11,886 bases of DNA, from positions 1 through 11,886 of the forward strand of contig JBAYJY010000141.1 in NCBI GenBank assembly GCA_041664945.1, in the 5' to 3' direction. This stretch comes from JBAYJY01 sp041664945. Its GTDB lineage: Bacteria > UBP15 > UBA6099. Both the position numbers and the translations under genes were made by a program. The notes below the pieces were generated by a model. It saw only the letters and a program-made list of their open reading frames with translations. It was not told where the DNA came from and made no database searches. Below, piece by piece: positions 5,777 to 11,886 of this stretch (position 1 is its first letter; each line of letters starts with the position of its first letter).

Positions 5777-6235
5777 ATGGGAAATATTGAACCGTGGGTA
5801 ATGTGGTCTATATTCGCCGCGGCGCTGATCATAGGGGAAATCTTCATTTCAGGGTTCTTCATACTTTTTTTCGGGGTAGGCGCGATCCCGGCGGCGGTTG
5901 TCGCATATTTTCACGGGCCGGTATATCTGCAGCTTTTGGTTTTCGCTGTCTCTTCAGGTTTGTTGCTCGCGTTCTGCCGCCGGATAATTGTAAAATTGGA
6001 CGCCGGGTCGCCGGAGAATGTCGGAGCTGACAGGATGATCGGTAAGGCCGCTTACGTGTTGAAGGAAATCAATGTTAAAAATGCAAGCGGCATGGTGCGT
6101 GTGGACAATGAAGAATGGCGGGCGGAATCTGAATCGGGCGAAATAATTCCGGCCGACAACTGGACGGAAGTGATTCGCATAGACGGCACGCGATTGATCG
6201 TAAGAGTGAAACAAAATAAACAGGAGGAAGTCTGA
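5777..6235 (+). CDS. nfeD: NfeD-like membrane protein (short form, OB-fold C-terminus)
   Basis: This 152-residue protein has an N-terminal hydrophobic block with two to three membrane helices between residues 6 and 70 (WSIFAAALIIGEIFISGFFI, LQLLVFAVSSGLLLAF). A soluble C-terminal domain at about 84-145 shows the NfeD OB-fold pattern: ADRMIGKAAYVLKEI, SGMVRVDNEEWRAESE, IPADNWTEVIRIDGTRLIV. Short NfeD proteins without the protease domain are partners of SPFH/slipin proteins in membrane microdomains and membrane-protein quality control. The ATG at 5777 is preceded by a purine-rich GGGAGGTGGGAAAAAGG. The stop is one base before the slipin start, so the two genes are one operon. Confidence 0.92.
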   Translation: MGNIEPWVMWSIFAAALIIGEIFISGFFILFFGVGAIPAAVVAYFHGPVYLQLLVFAVSSGLLLAFCRRIIVKLDAGSPENVGADRMIGKAAYVLKEINVKNASGMVRVDNEEWRAESESGEIIPADNWTEVIRIDGTRLIVRVKQNKQEEV

Positions 6236-6236
6236 T

Positions 6237-7163
6237 ATGGCGCTTGCAACTTTTTTCACCGTTGTTTTAGTGGTTTTGTTCGTTTTTGCAGCATCGTCGC
6301 TTAAGATAGTGCACCCGTGGGAAAAAGGGATTGTCGAACGACTCGGCAAATATAACCGCACTGCGGAAAGCGGTTTGAAAATCATTGTTCCAATATTCGA
6401 CAGCTTGGCGAAGGTCGACATGCGGGAGGCGGTCATTGAAGTGCCGCCGCAGGAAGTCATCACGAAGGACAACGTCGTCGTTACTGTCGACGCCGTAGTG
6501 TACACAGAGGTGACGGATCCGGTAAAGGTAAAATATAACGTACAGAATTTCTATTTGGCAACAGTTAAGCTCGCGCAGACGAATCTTAGAAATCTAATTG
6601 GCGATATGTCGCTGGACGAGTCGCTGACATCGCGCGATTCCATCAACGTGCATTTGCGCGAGATTCTCGATACGGCGACTGATAAGTGGGGAGTTCGCAT
6701 CACGCGCGTCGAGTTACAGCGCATAGATCCGCCGCAGGATGTCACAACCTCGATGCACAGGCAGATGAAGGCTGAACGGGAACGCCGCGCGACGGTTCTC
6801 GAAGCCGAAGGGCAGCGCGAAGCGGCGATTAAATCCGCGGAAGGGCGCAAGCAGGCCGCTATTCTCGAATCCGAGGGTAGAGCGTCGGCCATCAGGATGG
6901 TAGCCGACGCCGAAAAGTATCAGAAAATTGCCATCGCAAGCGGCGAATCAGAAGCTATCATGAACGTATATAACGCCATCCATCAGGGCAATCCGACCAA
7001 CGATCTTATCGCGATTAAATATCTCGAAGCTCTGGGCCAGGTTGCGCAGGGACAGGCAACCAAGATTTTTCTGCCGCTTGAAACGACAGGCATCATGGGC
7101 AGCATCGCCGGCATCGCTGAGCTTCTTAAGGAACAGACTGTCGGGAAATCGAAAGAAAAGTAG
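6237..7163 (+). CDS. qmcA: SPFH/band 7 (slipin/QmcA-type) membrane protein
   Basis: This 308-residue protein is anchored by one N-terminal hydrophobic segment (residues 4-21), followed by the SPFH/band 7 domain at about 22-180 (KIVHPWEKGIVERLGKY, PPQEVITKDNVVVTVDAVVY, LRNLIGDMSLDESL, WGVRITRVELQRIDPP). A long Ala/Glu/Arg-rich coiled coil at about 175-235 drives oligomerisation. A conserved C-terminal segment follows (IAIKYLEALGQVAQGQATKIFLP). Family members form large rings in the membrane and act with NfeD proteins and FtsH-type proteases. The ATG at 6237 has AGGAGG nine bases upstream, inside the end of nfeD. Paraslipin and QmcA/YbbK are hard to separate by eye, so the symbol is approximate. 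Length is typical. Confidence 0.92.
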   Translation: MALATFFTVVLVVLFVFAASSLKIVHPWEKGIVERLGKYNRTAESGLKIIVPIFDSLAKVDMREAVIEVPPQEVITKDNVVVTVDAVVYTEVTDPVKVKYNVQNFYLATVKLAQTNLRNLIGDMSLDESLTSRDSINVHLREILDTATDKWGVRITRVELQRIDPPQDVTTSMHRQMKAERERRATVLEAEGQREAAIKSAEGRKQAAILESEGRASAIRMVADAEKYQKIAIASGESEAIMNVYNAIHQGNPTNDLIAIKYLEALGQVAQGQATKIFLPLETTGIMGSIAGIAELLKEQTVGKSKEK

Positions 7164-7383
7164 TTGCGTGTAAGCAATTGAAGCTAAAACTAAAGCTAAC
7201 GTGATTGTTAAGTGTCATTGCATGATGTCGCTTTCATTGCCGGCAACATGTTGCCGGCTTACAAAGCGGCGTCATCGCCGCCGCAGTCCGAATAGATGAA
7301 TTGAAACATTGTTTGACAGCGACGAAAATCAACGTTTTTGGATTTTAAGCTCCGTCTATCGTCAAATGCGCTAAAATAACTCT
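7164..7383. other. Intergenic region with palindromes between qmcA and the radical SAM gene
   Basis: 220 bases without a credible gene. It holds the perfect 20-bp palindrome at 7239-7258, a second hairpin GCGGCG-TCAT-CGCCGC at 7266-7281, and near the end a TAAAAT box (7372-7377). A weak pair, TTGAAA at 7301-7306 and GAAAAT at 7324-7329 with 17-base spacing, could be a promoter. No U-tract terminator was found after qmcA. Confidence 0.5.
7239..7258. repeat. Perfect 20-bp palindrome
   Basis: GCCGGCAACATGTTGCCGGC reads identically on both strands. It follows qmcA by about 75 bases and is trailed by a 6-bp-stem hairpin at 7266-7281. There is no T-run, so it is either a dimeric-protein binding site or a non-canonical terminator/processing hairpin; the sequence alone does not decide. 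Confidence 0.6.
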
Positions 7384-8853
7384 GTGAAAATACTGTTTGT
7401 TTACATGGGCGCCGAGAATCTGGGCGTCGAATACCTTGCTTCTGTCGTTCGCGCATCGGGCCACGAGGCCGACCTCGCTTTCGATCCGGCGATTTTCAGC
7501 GGACATCTTATGTGGGATGTTCCGGCGCTCGCAAAACGATTCGATCTCCGGCCGAGAATTATCGAGCGCGTCAGGAACGAAAAGCCGGACATTGTCGCCT
7601 TTTCATGTTTCACCGGCAACTATCTCTGGGCGCTTTCCATCGCGTGCGAAATCAAAAAGATAAATTCTGACATAAAAAATATTTTCGGAGGCGTGCACGT
7701 CACAGCCGTTCCGGAGCGAGTGATAGCTGAAGACGCTGTTGACGGGGTTGCGCTCGGCGAGGCGGACGCGGTGTTCACCCGGATGTGCGAGGCAGTGGTT
7801 AAACCCATTGGCGCCGAAGCTCCGGCAGGCGTCTGGATAAAAAGCGGCGGCGAAATTATACGAGGGCCTGATCCGAAGTTGCCGGTTGATCTCGATTCGT
7901 TGCCGTTTCCGGCAAAGGATTTGTTCTACTGCCGCGTTCCCGCGCTGCAAAGCGAATACATGATAATGACCGCGCGAGGTTGCCCTTATAATTGCACATA
8001 CTGTTATAAGAGCCTTTCCGCATTTTCGCCTCCGGGGCAAAATCCTATCCGCCGCAGGTCTGTCGAAAATGTAATCGGCGAACTTGAGGCGGCGATAAAG
8101 GCATGGAATGTCAAGATGGTTGTCTTCCGCGACGACGTTTTTACGCTGCAAAAGAAATGGCTTAGGGAATTCACCGCGGAATATCGAAGCAAGATCGGGC
8201 TGCCTTATTTCTGCTACACGCATCCGGCGGCGCTCGACGCCGAATCCGCCGACCTGATAAAGGAAGGCGGCTGCTCTTATGTGACAATCGGAATACAATC
8301 CGCTGATGAAGAGCAGCGCCGCGTTGCTCTGAACAGACATTACACAAATGAACAGGCCCTCCGAACGGTCGCGCTTCTGAAGGAGCGCAAAATCGTTGTT
8401 TCCGCCGATCATATAATCGGGCTGCCCGGAGATACGTCGGAAAACCTTCGTTCGGCGATCGCTTTATACAATGAAATGAGACCGGAACGGTTGCTTACGT
8501 TCTGGCTGACATATTATCCGGGGACTGAGATAATGGACAAGGCGCTCGAAGCCGGACTGATTATGCAGGCCGACAAGGAGCGAATCGAAAGCGGGCAGGG
8601 CGGCCATCGCTACAGCGGCGGCGGCGCGAGCGGCATAAACGCTGTTCTTATGCGGTTTCCTGTGTTTTTTGCGCTTGTCCCGTTGTTAAAGCCCGGGACG
8701 ATCCGTTGGTTGCTCAAGAGGAACTTTGAAAAATATTGTCCCTCATTTTTCGCCGCCCACAATATTCTTTTGTTTCTCAACGCGGTTCGGACGCGTGATC
8801 CATTTTTCTTTTACAATATAAAATATTTCCTGTCCCGAAAGCGTATTCCATGA
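7384..8853 (+). CDS. B12-binding-type radical SAM protein
   Basis: This 489-residue enzyme has an N-terminal Rossmann-like, cobalamin-binding-type domain (about 1-140: MKILFVYMGAENLGVEYLAS, KPDIVAFSCFTGNY, IFGGVHVTAVPE). The DxHxxG motif of base-off cobalamin binding is not visible. The radical SAM domain follows, with the [4Fe-4S] cluster motif C200-x3-C204-x2-C207 (RGCPYNCTYC), then FRDDVF, TIGIQSADEEQ and HIIGLPGDT (about 343-351). The family covers many reactions (methylation, ring formation, lipid and cofactor chemistry), so the substrate is unknown. The C-terminal 70 residues are rich in aromatic and basic residues (FPVFFALVPLLKPGTIRWLLKR, DPFFFYNIKYFL), suggesting membrane association. 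The GTG at 7384 has no Shine-Dalgarno sequence; TAAAAT ends seven bases before it. The gene stands alone between two intergenic gaps. Confidence 0.9.
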   Translation: MKILFVYMGAENLGVEYLASVVRASGHEADLAFDPAIFSGHLMWDVPALAKRFDLRPRIIERVRNEKPDIVAFSCFTGNYLWALSIACEIKKINSDIKNIFGGVHVTAVPERVIAEDAVDGVALGEADAVFTRMCEAVVKPIGAEAPAGVWIKSGGEIIRGPDPKLPVDLDSLPFPAKDLFYCRVPALQSEYMIMTARGCPYNCTYCYKSLSAFSPPGQNPIRRRSVENVIGELEAAIKAWNVKMVVFRDDVFTLQKKWLREFTAEYRSKIGLPYFCYTHPAALDAESADLIKEGGCSYVTIGIQSADEEQRRVALNRHYTNEQALRTVALLKERKIVVSADHIIGLPGDTSENLRSAIALYNEMRPERLLTFWLTYYPGTEIMDKALEAGLIMQADKERIESGQGGHRYSGGGASGINAVLMRFPVFFALVPLLKPGTIRWLLKRNFEKYCPSFFAAHNILLFLNAVRTRDPFFFYNIKYFLSRKRIP

Positions 8854-8889
8854 AAATGCTGAGTGTAAAATAGACGCTTGTTAATAATT

Positions 8890-8915
8890 TCACAAAGTCA
8901 ATGTTTCTTTTGTGA
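8890..8915. promoter_or_regulatory. Inverted repeat just upstream of the ANTAR-gene promoter
   Basis: TCACAAA (8890-8896) and TTTGTGA (8909-8915) are perfect 7-bp arms around a 12-base centre. The repeat ends 15 bases before the -35 box at 8931 and could bind an activator. It may instead be the weak transcript end of the radical SAM gene, 37 bases upstream. Confidence 0.4.
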
Positions 8916-8930
8916 TATTGATTTAATACC

Positions 8931-8958
8931 TTGACACTGCCCGGACCGTCCATAAACT
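8931..8958 (+). promoter_or_regulatory. Promoter of the ANTAR response regulator gene
   Basis: A perfect TTGACA (8931-8936) is followed after 16 bases by TAAACT (8953-8958), a four-of-six -10. The start would be near 8965, giving a leader of about 45 bases and a GAGG ribosome-binding site at 8998-9001, seven bases before the ATG. Confidence 0.6.
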
Positions 8959-9008
8959 TAGAATTACAATAAGATTTGGCGGCGGGCTTTTAACAATGAG
9001 GCTACAAT

Positions 9009-9683
9009 ATGTCACACCTTTCGAATATTCCGGCCTCTAACGAAAGCGCTTTAGCGGATAGATTGAATATATATTGTATGGAACCGGACATTTATAAAGA
9101 AATTAAAGGCACTACTGTCTTAGTTGTAGACGACGAGGTTGATGTCGCCGAGACGCTAAAGGATCAGCTTGAGCATATTGGCATGAAAGTTGTCGGCGTC
9201 GCAAGCAATGGCGTTCAGGCGATTCAGATGACGGAAGAGTTGGACCCGACTCTTGTGATTCTTGATATAAAGATGGACCCCGGCATGGACGGCATAGAAG
9301 TGGCGATGAAGCTAAATGCGATTGAGCCGCGGCCGATAATATTTCTTTCGGCGTACAGCAGGCCGGAGTATATAGAGCGCGCTTCGCTCGCCGGCGTGTT
9401 CACTTATTTGGTCAAGCCGGTGACGATAGATAAGATCGTGCCGTCCATTGTTCTCACTCTCGACAGGTTTCGAGAGATGATAGCGCTGAAAGCCACGGTG
9501 GACGATATGAAAGAGTCCTTGGCTAACCGGAAAGTGATAGAGCATGCCAAAGGGCTTCTCATGCAAAAGAAAGGCATGTCTGAGAATGAGGCTTACGCCG
9601 CCATTCGAACGAAGAGTCAGGAAGAGAACAAACCTATGGCTGATATCGCGCAAGCGATTATCTTGATAGAAGATTTGCTTTAG
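9009..9683 (+). CDS. Response regulator with ANTAR RNA-binding output domain
   Basis: This 224-residue cytosolic regulator carries an N-terminal leader of about 33 residues, then a receiver domain (about 35-153), a coiled-coil linker (about 155-172) and an ANTAR domain (about 165-222). Receiver residues are complete: acidic pair D41/D42 (LVVDDEVD), phospho-acceptor D86 (LVILDIKM), switch Ser S114 and K136 (LVKPVT). The ANTAR part is canonical: RKVIEHAKGLLMQKKGMSE, NEAYAAIRTKSQEENKPMAD, IAQAIIL. Proteins of this type dimerise on phosphorylation and bind tandem hexaloop hairpins in nascent RNA to prevent termination. ATG 9009 has GAGG upstream; an in-frame ATG at 9078 would remove most of the N-terminal leader. 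No histidine kinase is adjacent. The leader RNA right downstream (9729-9862) is a plausible target. Confidence 0.94.
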   Translation: MSHLSNIPASNESALADRLNIYCMEPDIYKEIKGTTVLVVDDEVDVAETLKDQLEHIGMKVVGVASNGVQAIQMTEELDPTLVILDIKMDPGMDGIEVAMKLNAIEPRPIIFLSAYSRPEYIERASLAGVFTYLVKPVTIDKIVPSIVLTLDRFREMIALKATVDDMKESLANRKVIEHAKGLLMQKKGMSENEAYAAIRTKSQEENKPMADIAQAIILIEDLL

Positions 9684-9874
9684 CCTTTAACGGCTGCATA
9701 GACAATTACAATAATCTGGATTCCGGCATTGCGCTGATGAAGGCGCGAAGAGGTAACGAAGCCTCACGGTTCCTACGATAGGGGCTCGGTTTGCGCATCG
9801 TCAAAACGCCGTTGGAGTTGGCTCGGATTCACATTATCGCGCTTTTGTAAGGCGCGCCGCGGGAGGATGCAATT
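9684..9874 (+). ncRNA. Structured leader of the 112-aa protein/response regulator pair, ANTAR-target-like
   Basis: A 191-base gap with several RNA hairpins. Hairpin A (9729-9748) has a 7-bp stem around GCGCT/GGCGC with a six-base loop GATGAA. Hairpin B (9750-9765) has GAGGT/GCCTC with loop AACGAA, which has A at loop position 1 and G at position 4, the known ANTAR-target signature. One unpaired base separates the two. CCTA-CGA-TAGG follows at about 9772-9782. Just before the ribosome-binding site, CGCGCTT/AGGCGCG (9838-9856) forms a further hairpin. AAGGCGCG occurs in hairpin A and again in this last hairpin, so their arms can pair alternatively. Hairpin A's loop has G, not A, at position 1, and no U-tract terminator is seen. 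Parts also loosely recall a c-di-GMP-I riboswitch core. Confidence 0.45.
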
Positions 9875-10213
9875 ATGGCACAGATAAGGAAACTGAATAT
9901 GACGCCTGATGAGAAGAAACAAATGGAATTGATTATAGACGCCGAACAATTCATTGAGCCTATCAAGCAAAAGATACGCGCCGAGTGCCCGAATGTTGAA
10001 ATCAGCGTGTTGGCCAGCGGGCGCGACAATATCGGCGGCGTGCTTTACGTAAGGAATGTGCCCACGGAACTTGTAAGCCGGATCAGGGTATCGGTGGATT
10101 ATGTGATGGTACAGTTGGATGACAGGGCGGCTACTGATATAATAATAGTGCCTATTCCGGATTCGGAGCTTGGAATGCGGCCTCGCGTGTCGGATTTGAG
10201 CGCGGGCTTTTGA
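9875..10213 (+). CDS. Hypothetical protein, 112 residues, between two response regulators
   Basis: I do not recognise this protein. It is soluble with no signal or membrane segment. Residues 9-38 look helical and charged (TPDEKKQMELIIDAEQFIEP). The rest alternates strand-like and helical stretches: VEISVLASG, GVLYVRNVP, ELVSRIRVSVDYVMVQL, TDIIIVPIPDSE, which suggests a small alpha/beta domain. The ATG at 9875 has GGGAGG about nine bases upstream. The stop is 15 bases before the next gene, so it is co-transcribed with the response regulator at 10229 and lies behind the structured leader. The context suggests a signalling accessory or adaptor protein, but no function can be read from the sequence. 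Confidence 0.8.
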   Translation: MAQIRKLNMTPDEKKQMELIIDAEQFIEPIKQKIRAECPNVEISVLASGRDNIGGVLYVRNVPTELVSRIRVSVDYVMVQLDDRAATDIIIVPIPDSELGMRPRVSDLSAGF

Positions 10214-10228
10214 TGGGAGATGATTATT

Positions 10229-10642
10229 ATGGATACTAATCCGAAAATATTGATAGCTGACGACGACGACGATTTTCGCGAGATGCTCAGCGTCTTTCTT
10301 TCCGGGGAGGGGTATCGTATTGTCGAAGCGCGCGACGGCGCCGAGGTGTTCGACAAGGCGCTTAATGAAATGCCAGACGTCATTCTGCTTGATGTCATGA
10401 TGCCGTCGAGAAGCGGCTTCGAAATCTGCCGGGAGATCAAAGCAGACAAACGGACACGCACAAGCAACATCATCATGCTCACGGTCAAGGACAGTCTGCC
10501 GGACAAGCTCACCGGCTATGTCGCCGGCGCTCAGCGCTATCTTTGCAAGCCTTGCAGTCTCGAGGATATCAACGACTGCCTTCAGGCGGTTCTTCGACAA
10601 CGGCGGCTCACGCAGATGCAGTACGATCAGGATATGAAATAG
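10229..10642 (+). CDS. Single-domain response regulator (CheY-like receiver)
   Basis: A 137-residue stand-alone receiver. From the ATG at 10229: an acidic cluster (LIADDDDDF, D11-D15), phospho-acceptor D55 (VILLDVMMPSRSG), switch Thr T85 (IIMLTVKD) and conserved K107 (YLCKPCS). The usual Tyr/Phe switch position is Y104. After the receiver only a short basic tail (LRQRRLTQMQYDQDMK) remains, so there is no DNA-binding output; it would act by protein contact or as a phosphate relay. The start at 10229 is preferred because GGGAG at 10215-10219 is nine bases upstream; the in-frame ATG at 10220 overlaps that site. It follows the 112-residue protein in one operon. Two cysteines flank the conserved lysine region (C106, C109). 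Confidence 0.92.
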   Translation: MDTNPKILIADDDDDFREMLSVFLSGEGYRIVEARDGAEVFDKALNEMPDVILLDVMMPSRSGFEICREIKADKRTRTSNIIMLTVKDSLPDKLTGYVAGAQRYLCKPCSLEDINDCLQAVLRQRRLTQMQYDQDMK

Positions 10643-10799
10643 ACGAACTGCGCCTTCAATTATTAGATATCAACAAATACGTTTTGAAGAATTCTTTTTG
10701 ATATTTGAATATCCGGCATTTTCATTATGATTAGATCAAATGGGCGCTGTTTTTTGCGTTCTTTAGAAACTATGCAGTTAAGAGCTTAGGAGCCACGAA
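10643..10799. other. AT-rich intergenic region upstream of the EEP hydrolase gene
   Basis: 157 bases without a gene. ATATCAA (10667-10673) and TTGATAT (10698-10704) are 7-bp inverted arms around 24 bases. TTGAAT (10705-10710) and TATGAT (10726-10731), 15 bases apart, are a weak promoter candidate for the gene at 10800. A clear terminator for the response regulator gene was not seen. Confidence 0.4.
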
Positions 10800-11786
10800 T
10801 TGAAAAAGTTCATATCGATCAGCATATGTGTTTTGATTTCGGCGGTTTTCGCGTGCCGCGTCGCGACTGCGGAGGCGCCGGACCGGATTCGAGTTGTCAC
10901 GGCGAACGTCGGCAACGCCGATCTTGTGAATTGCGGCCCGAAGTATCTGTTCAAACTCTGTCTTGTCGAATGGGAAAGAAAAATCGCCGACGGAATCGCC
11001 GCTCTTTCACCAGACATAATCTCCCTTCAGGAAGTTTACGACATTAAATGGTGCGAGCAGAAAGGGATCGAGAAAGACGCAAAAAAAGTATGCCACAACT
11101 TTAGAAACCGCGAGCCTTTGCACCAAGGGCGCCGCCTGCTCGGGCCGGAATATACGATAGTATGCGACGGACGCAGCAACTTCGAGTGCCTCGGCGTAAA
11201 AATATCTGCCGGAACGATAAACGGATGCCCGGCGGGCGAGTTGTGCCGCGAAGGCGTCGGCCTAACTCATGAACTTCCGGAAGGCTGCGAGCCGTATCCT
11301 GTTATATTCGGCGCCGACGCTGTAATCCACGGCGTTAAGATGCGCATAGTTAACGGCCACCCGGCGGCTTCCGACCGCGTGTGCCGAGCCGGAGCGCTGA
11401 CCCGCATGTTCGAGGGCTATGAGGATGTTCCTGCGCTCGCCATCGCGGACAGGCCGGTTCTCATAATGGGCGATATGAATATGGACCCGTACGTTGGCGA
11501 CCCGCTGAAGGAAGATGTCGCAATCTGGCAGAAATACGTAGGCGGTGGAAAGCCGTTCCATTATCTAAGCGGGATTGCGGAACATCAGCCGCCGTATCCG
11601 ACGAATGCCGGACGCGCTATCGATCACATGATCTCGAATAGCTTGCATGGGAAATGCGTCACGCTCGGCGTCGCCCCCGGCACAGCGCGCCTTGACGGCC
11701 TCCCCGCAGGCAAACCGATCACCGATGGTCCGGACCACAACGCGCTCTTGTGCGATGTCGAGTTGCCGAAGGCGGACGGGAAATAG
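10800..11786 (+). CDS. Secreted endonuclease/exonuclease/phosphatase-family hydrolase
   Basis: This 328-residue protein starts at TTG 10800, supported by AGGAG at 10788-10792 seven bases upstream and by the signal sequence that follows (MKKFISISICVLISAVFAC...). Cleavage could be near ATAEA, or C19 could be a lipoprotein cysteine, though VFAC is a weak lipobox. The EEP fold motifs are present in order: N36 (TANVGN), E78 (SLQEVYD), H187 (NGHPAA), D225/N227 (MGDMNMDP), D275/H276 (AIDHMISN) and D312/H313 (DGPDHNALL). These are the metal and catalytic residues of the DNase I/exonuclease III/sphingomyelinase superfamily; substrate (nucleic acid, phospholipid or inositol phosphate) cannot be told. 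The mature part has about 12 cysteines, unusual for this fold and fitting disulfides in an exported protein. It appears to be a single-gene unit. Confidence 0.88.
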   Translation: MKKFISISICVLISAVFACRVATAEAPDRIRVVTANVGNADLVNCGPKYLFKLCLVEWERKIADGIAALSPDIISLQEVYDIKWCEQKGIEKDAKKVCHNFRNREPLHQGRRLLGPEYTIVCDGRSNFECLGVKISAGTINGCPAGELCREGVGLTHELPEGCEPYPVIFGADAVIHGVKMRIVNGHPAASDRVCRAGALTRMFEGYEDVPALAIADRPVLIMGDMNMDPYVGDPLKEDVAIWQKYVGGGKPFHYLSGIAEHQPPYPTNAGRAIDHMISNSLHGKCVTLGVAPGTARLDGLPAGKPITDGPDHNALLCDVELPKADGK

Positions 11787-11886
11787 TTGCTCACAGGAAT
11801 CAAGGCGTAAGCGCCACATAACGCGCTTGAATATTATTTTACGTTTTATACCGGTATCTATTCGTGATTGGCAGGCGGCGGTCGCG
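11787..11886. other. Window end, no gene seen
   Basis: The last 100 bases hold a small GGCG-TAAG-CGCC hairpin (about 11802-11813) followed by an AT-rich stretch, possibly a weak transcript end for the hydrolase gene, and a 10-bp palindrome ATACCGGTAT at 11848-11857. Nothing else is supported. Confidence 0.35.

Noticed and set aside
7603..8412. Long open frame (269 codons) on the minus strand opposite the radical SAM gene
   Set aside because: It is antisense to a clearly conserved enzyme, and its translation shows no domain pattern; a shadow of the codon bias of the real gene.
9750..9805. Resemblance of the leader to a c-di-GMP-I (GEMM) riboswitch core (AACGAAGCC, ACGG, CCTA, CGATAG, CGGTTTG)
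   Set aside because: The order is suggestive, but the first conserved helix and the full receptor elements cannot be found; kept only as an alternative for the leader, not called.
9729..9862. Intrinsic terminator within the ANTAR-like leader
   Set aside because: No hairpin in the leader is followed by a run of T, so classical antitermination control is not directly supported.
9773..10600. Long minus-strand open frame (275 codons) opposite the 112-aa protein and the response regulator
   Set aside because: The plus-strand genes have ribosome-binding sites and, for the receiver, full family motifs; the antisense product is low-complexity without recognisable domains.
1..11886. CRISPR array, tRNA or rRNA genes, prophage or conjugation genes
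   Set aside because: No spaced direct repeats, no cloverleaf-like or rRNA-like segments and no phage or transfer gene families were seen on either strand.

Overview
This is a bacterial chromosomal window of about 50% G+C with no phage or plasmid backbone. The lineage cannot be fixed from the sequence. YidC lacks the large periplasmic domain typical of proteobacterial YidC and sits in the rpmH-rnpA-yidD-yidC-jag order, which resembles Firmicutes, Actinobacteria and deep-branching uncultured groups. GTG and TTG starts are common.

Left part (1-5650, all minus strand). A two-PAS sensor protein runs off the left edge (1-727). Then, read right to left, comes the ribosome/RNase P/membrane-insertion operon rpmH (3331-3468), rnpA, yidD, yidC and jag/khpB. 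Its first genes overlap, and it is driven by a well-formed sigma-70-type promoter at 3523-3551. dnaA, the usual neighbour of rpmH, is not there. In its place is a 312-residue protein with a REP-associated/IS200-like Y1 transposase fold whose HUH histidines are replaced and whose C-terminus carries a DnaA domain IV-like helix-turn-helix. Upstream of it is tlyA (rRNA 2'-O-methyltransferase). A consensus promoter overlaps the end of tlyA and faces a possible small basic membrane protein and the transposase-like gene.

Centre (5777-8853, plus strand). A 25-bp inverted repeat lies between divergent tlyA and the nfeD-slipin pair, which encode a membrane-protein quality-control module of NfeD and SPFH proteins. 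A palindrome-rich gap follows. Next is a B12-binding-type radical SAM enzyme that starts at a GTG with no Shine-Dalgarno sequence, placed where a leaderless transcript would begin.

Right part (9009-11786, plus strand). This is a signalling group: a REC-ANTAR antiterminator-type response regulator, then a 191-nt leader, an unrecognised 112-residue protein and a single-domain response regulator. The leader has two tandem hexaloop hairpins, one matching the A1/G4 pattern of ANTAR targets, and a repeated AAGGCGCG element that permits alternative pairing. The simplest reading is that the ANTAR protein controls the downstream pair through this RNA. A secreted, cysteine-rich endonuclease/exonuclease/phosphatase-family hydrolase closes the window. 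The most novel candidates are the ANTAR leader plus unknown protein, and the HUH-less transposase/DnaA-like protein.
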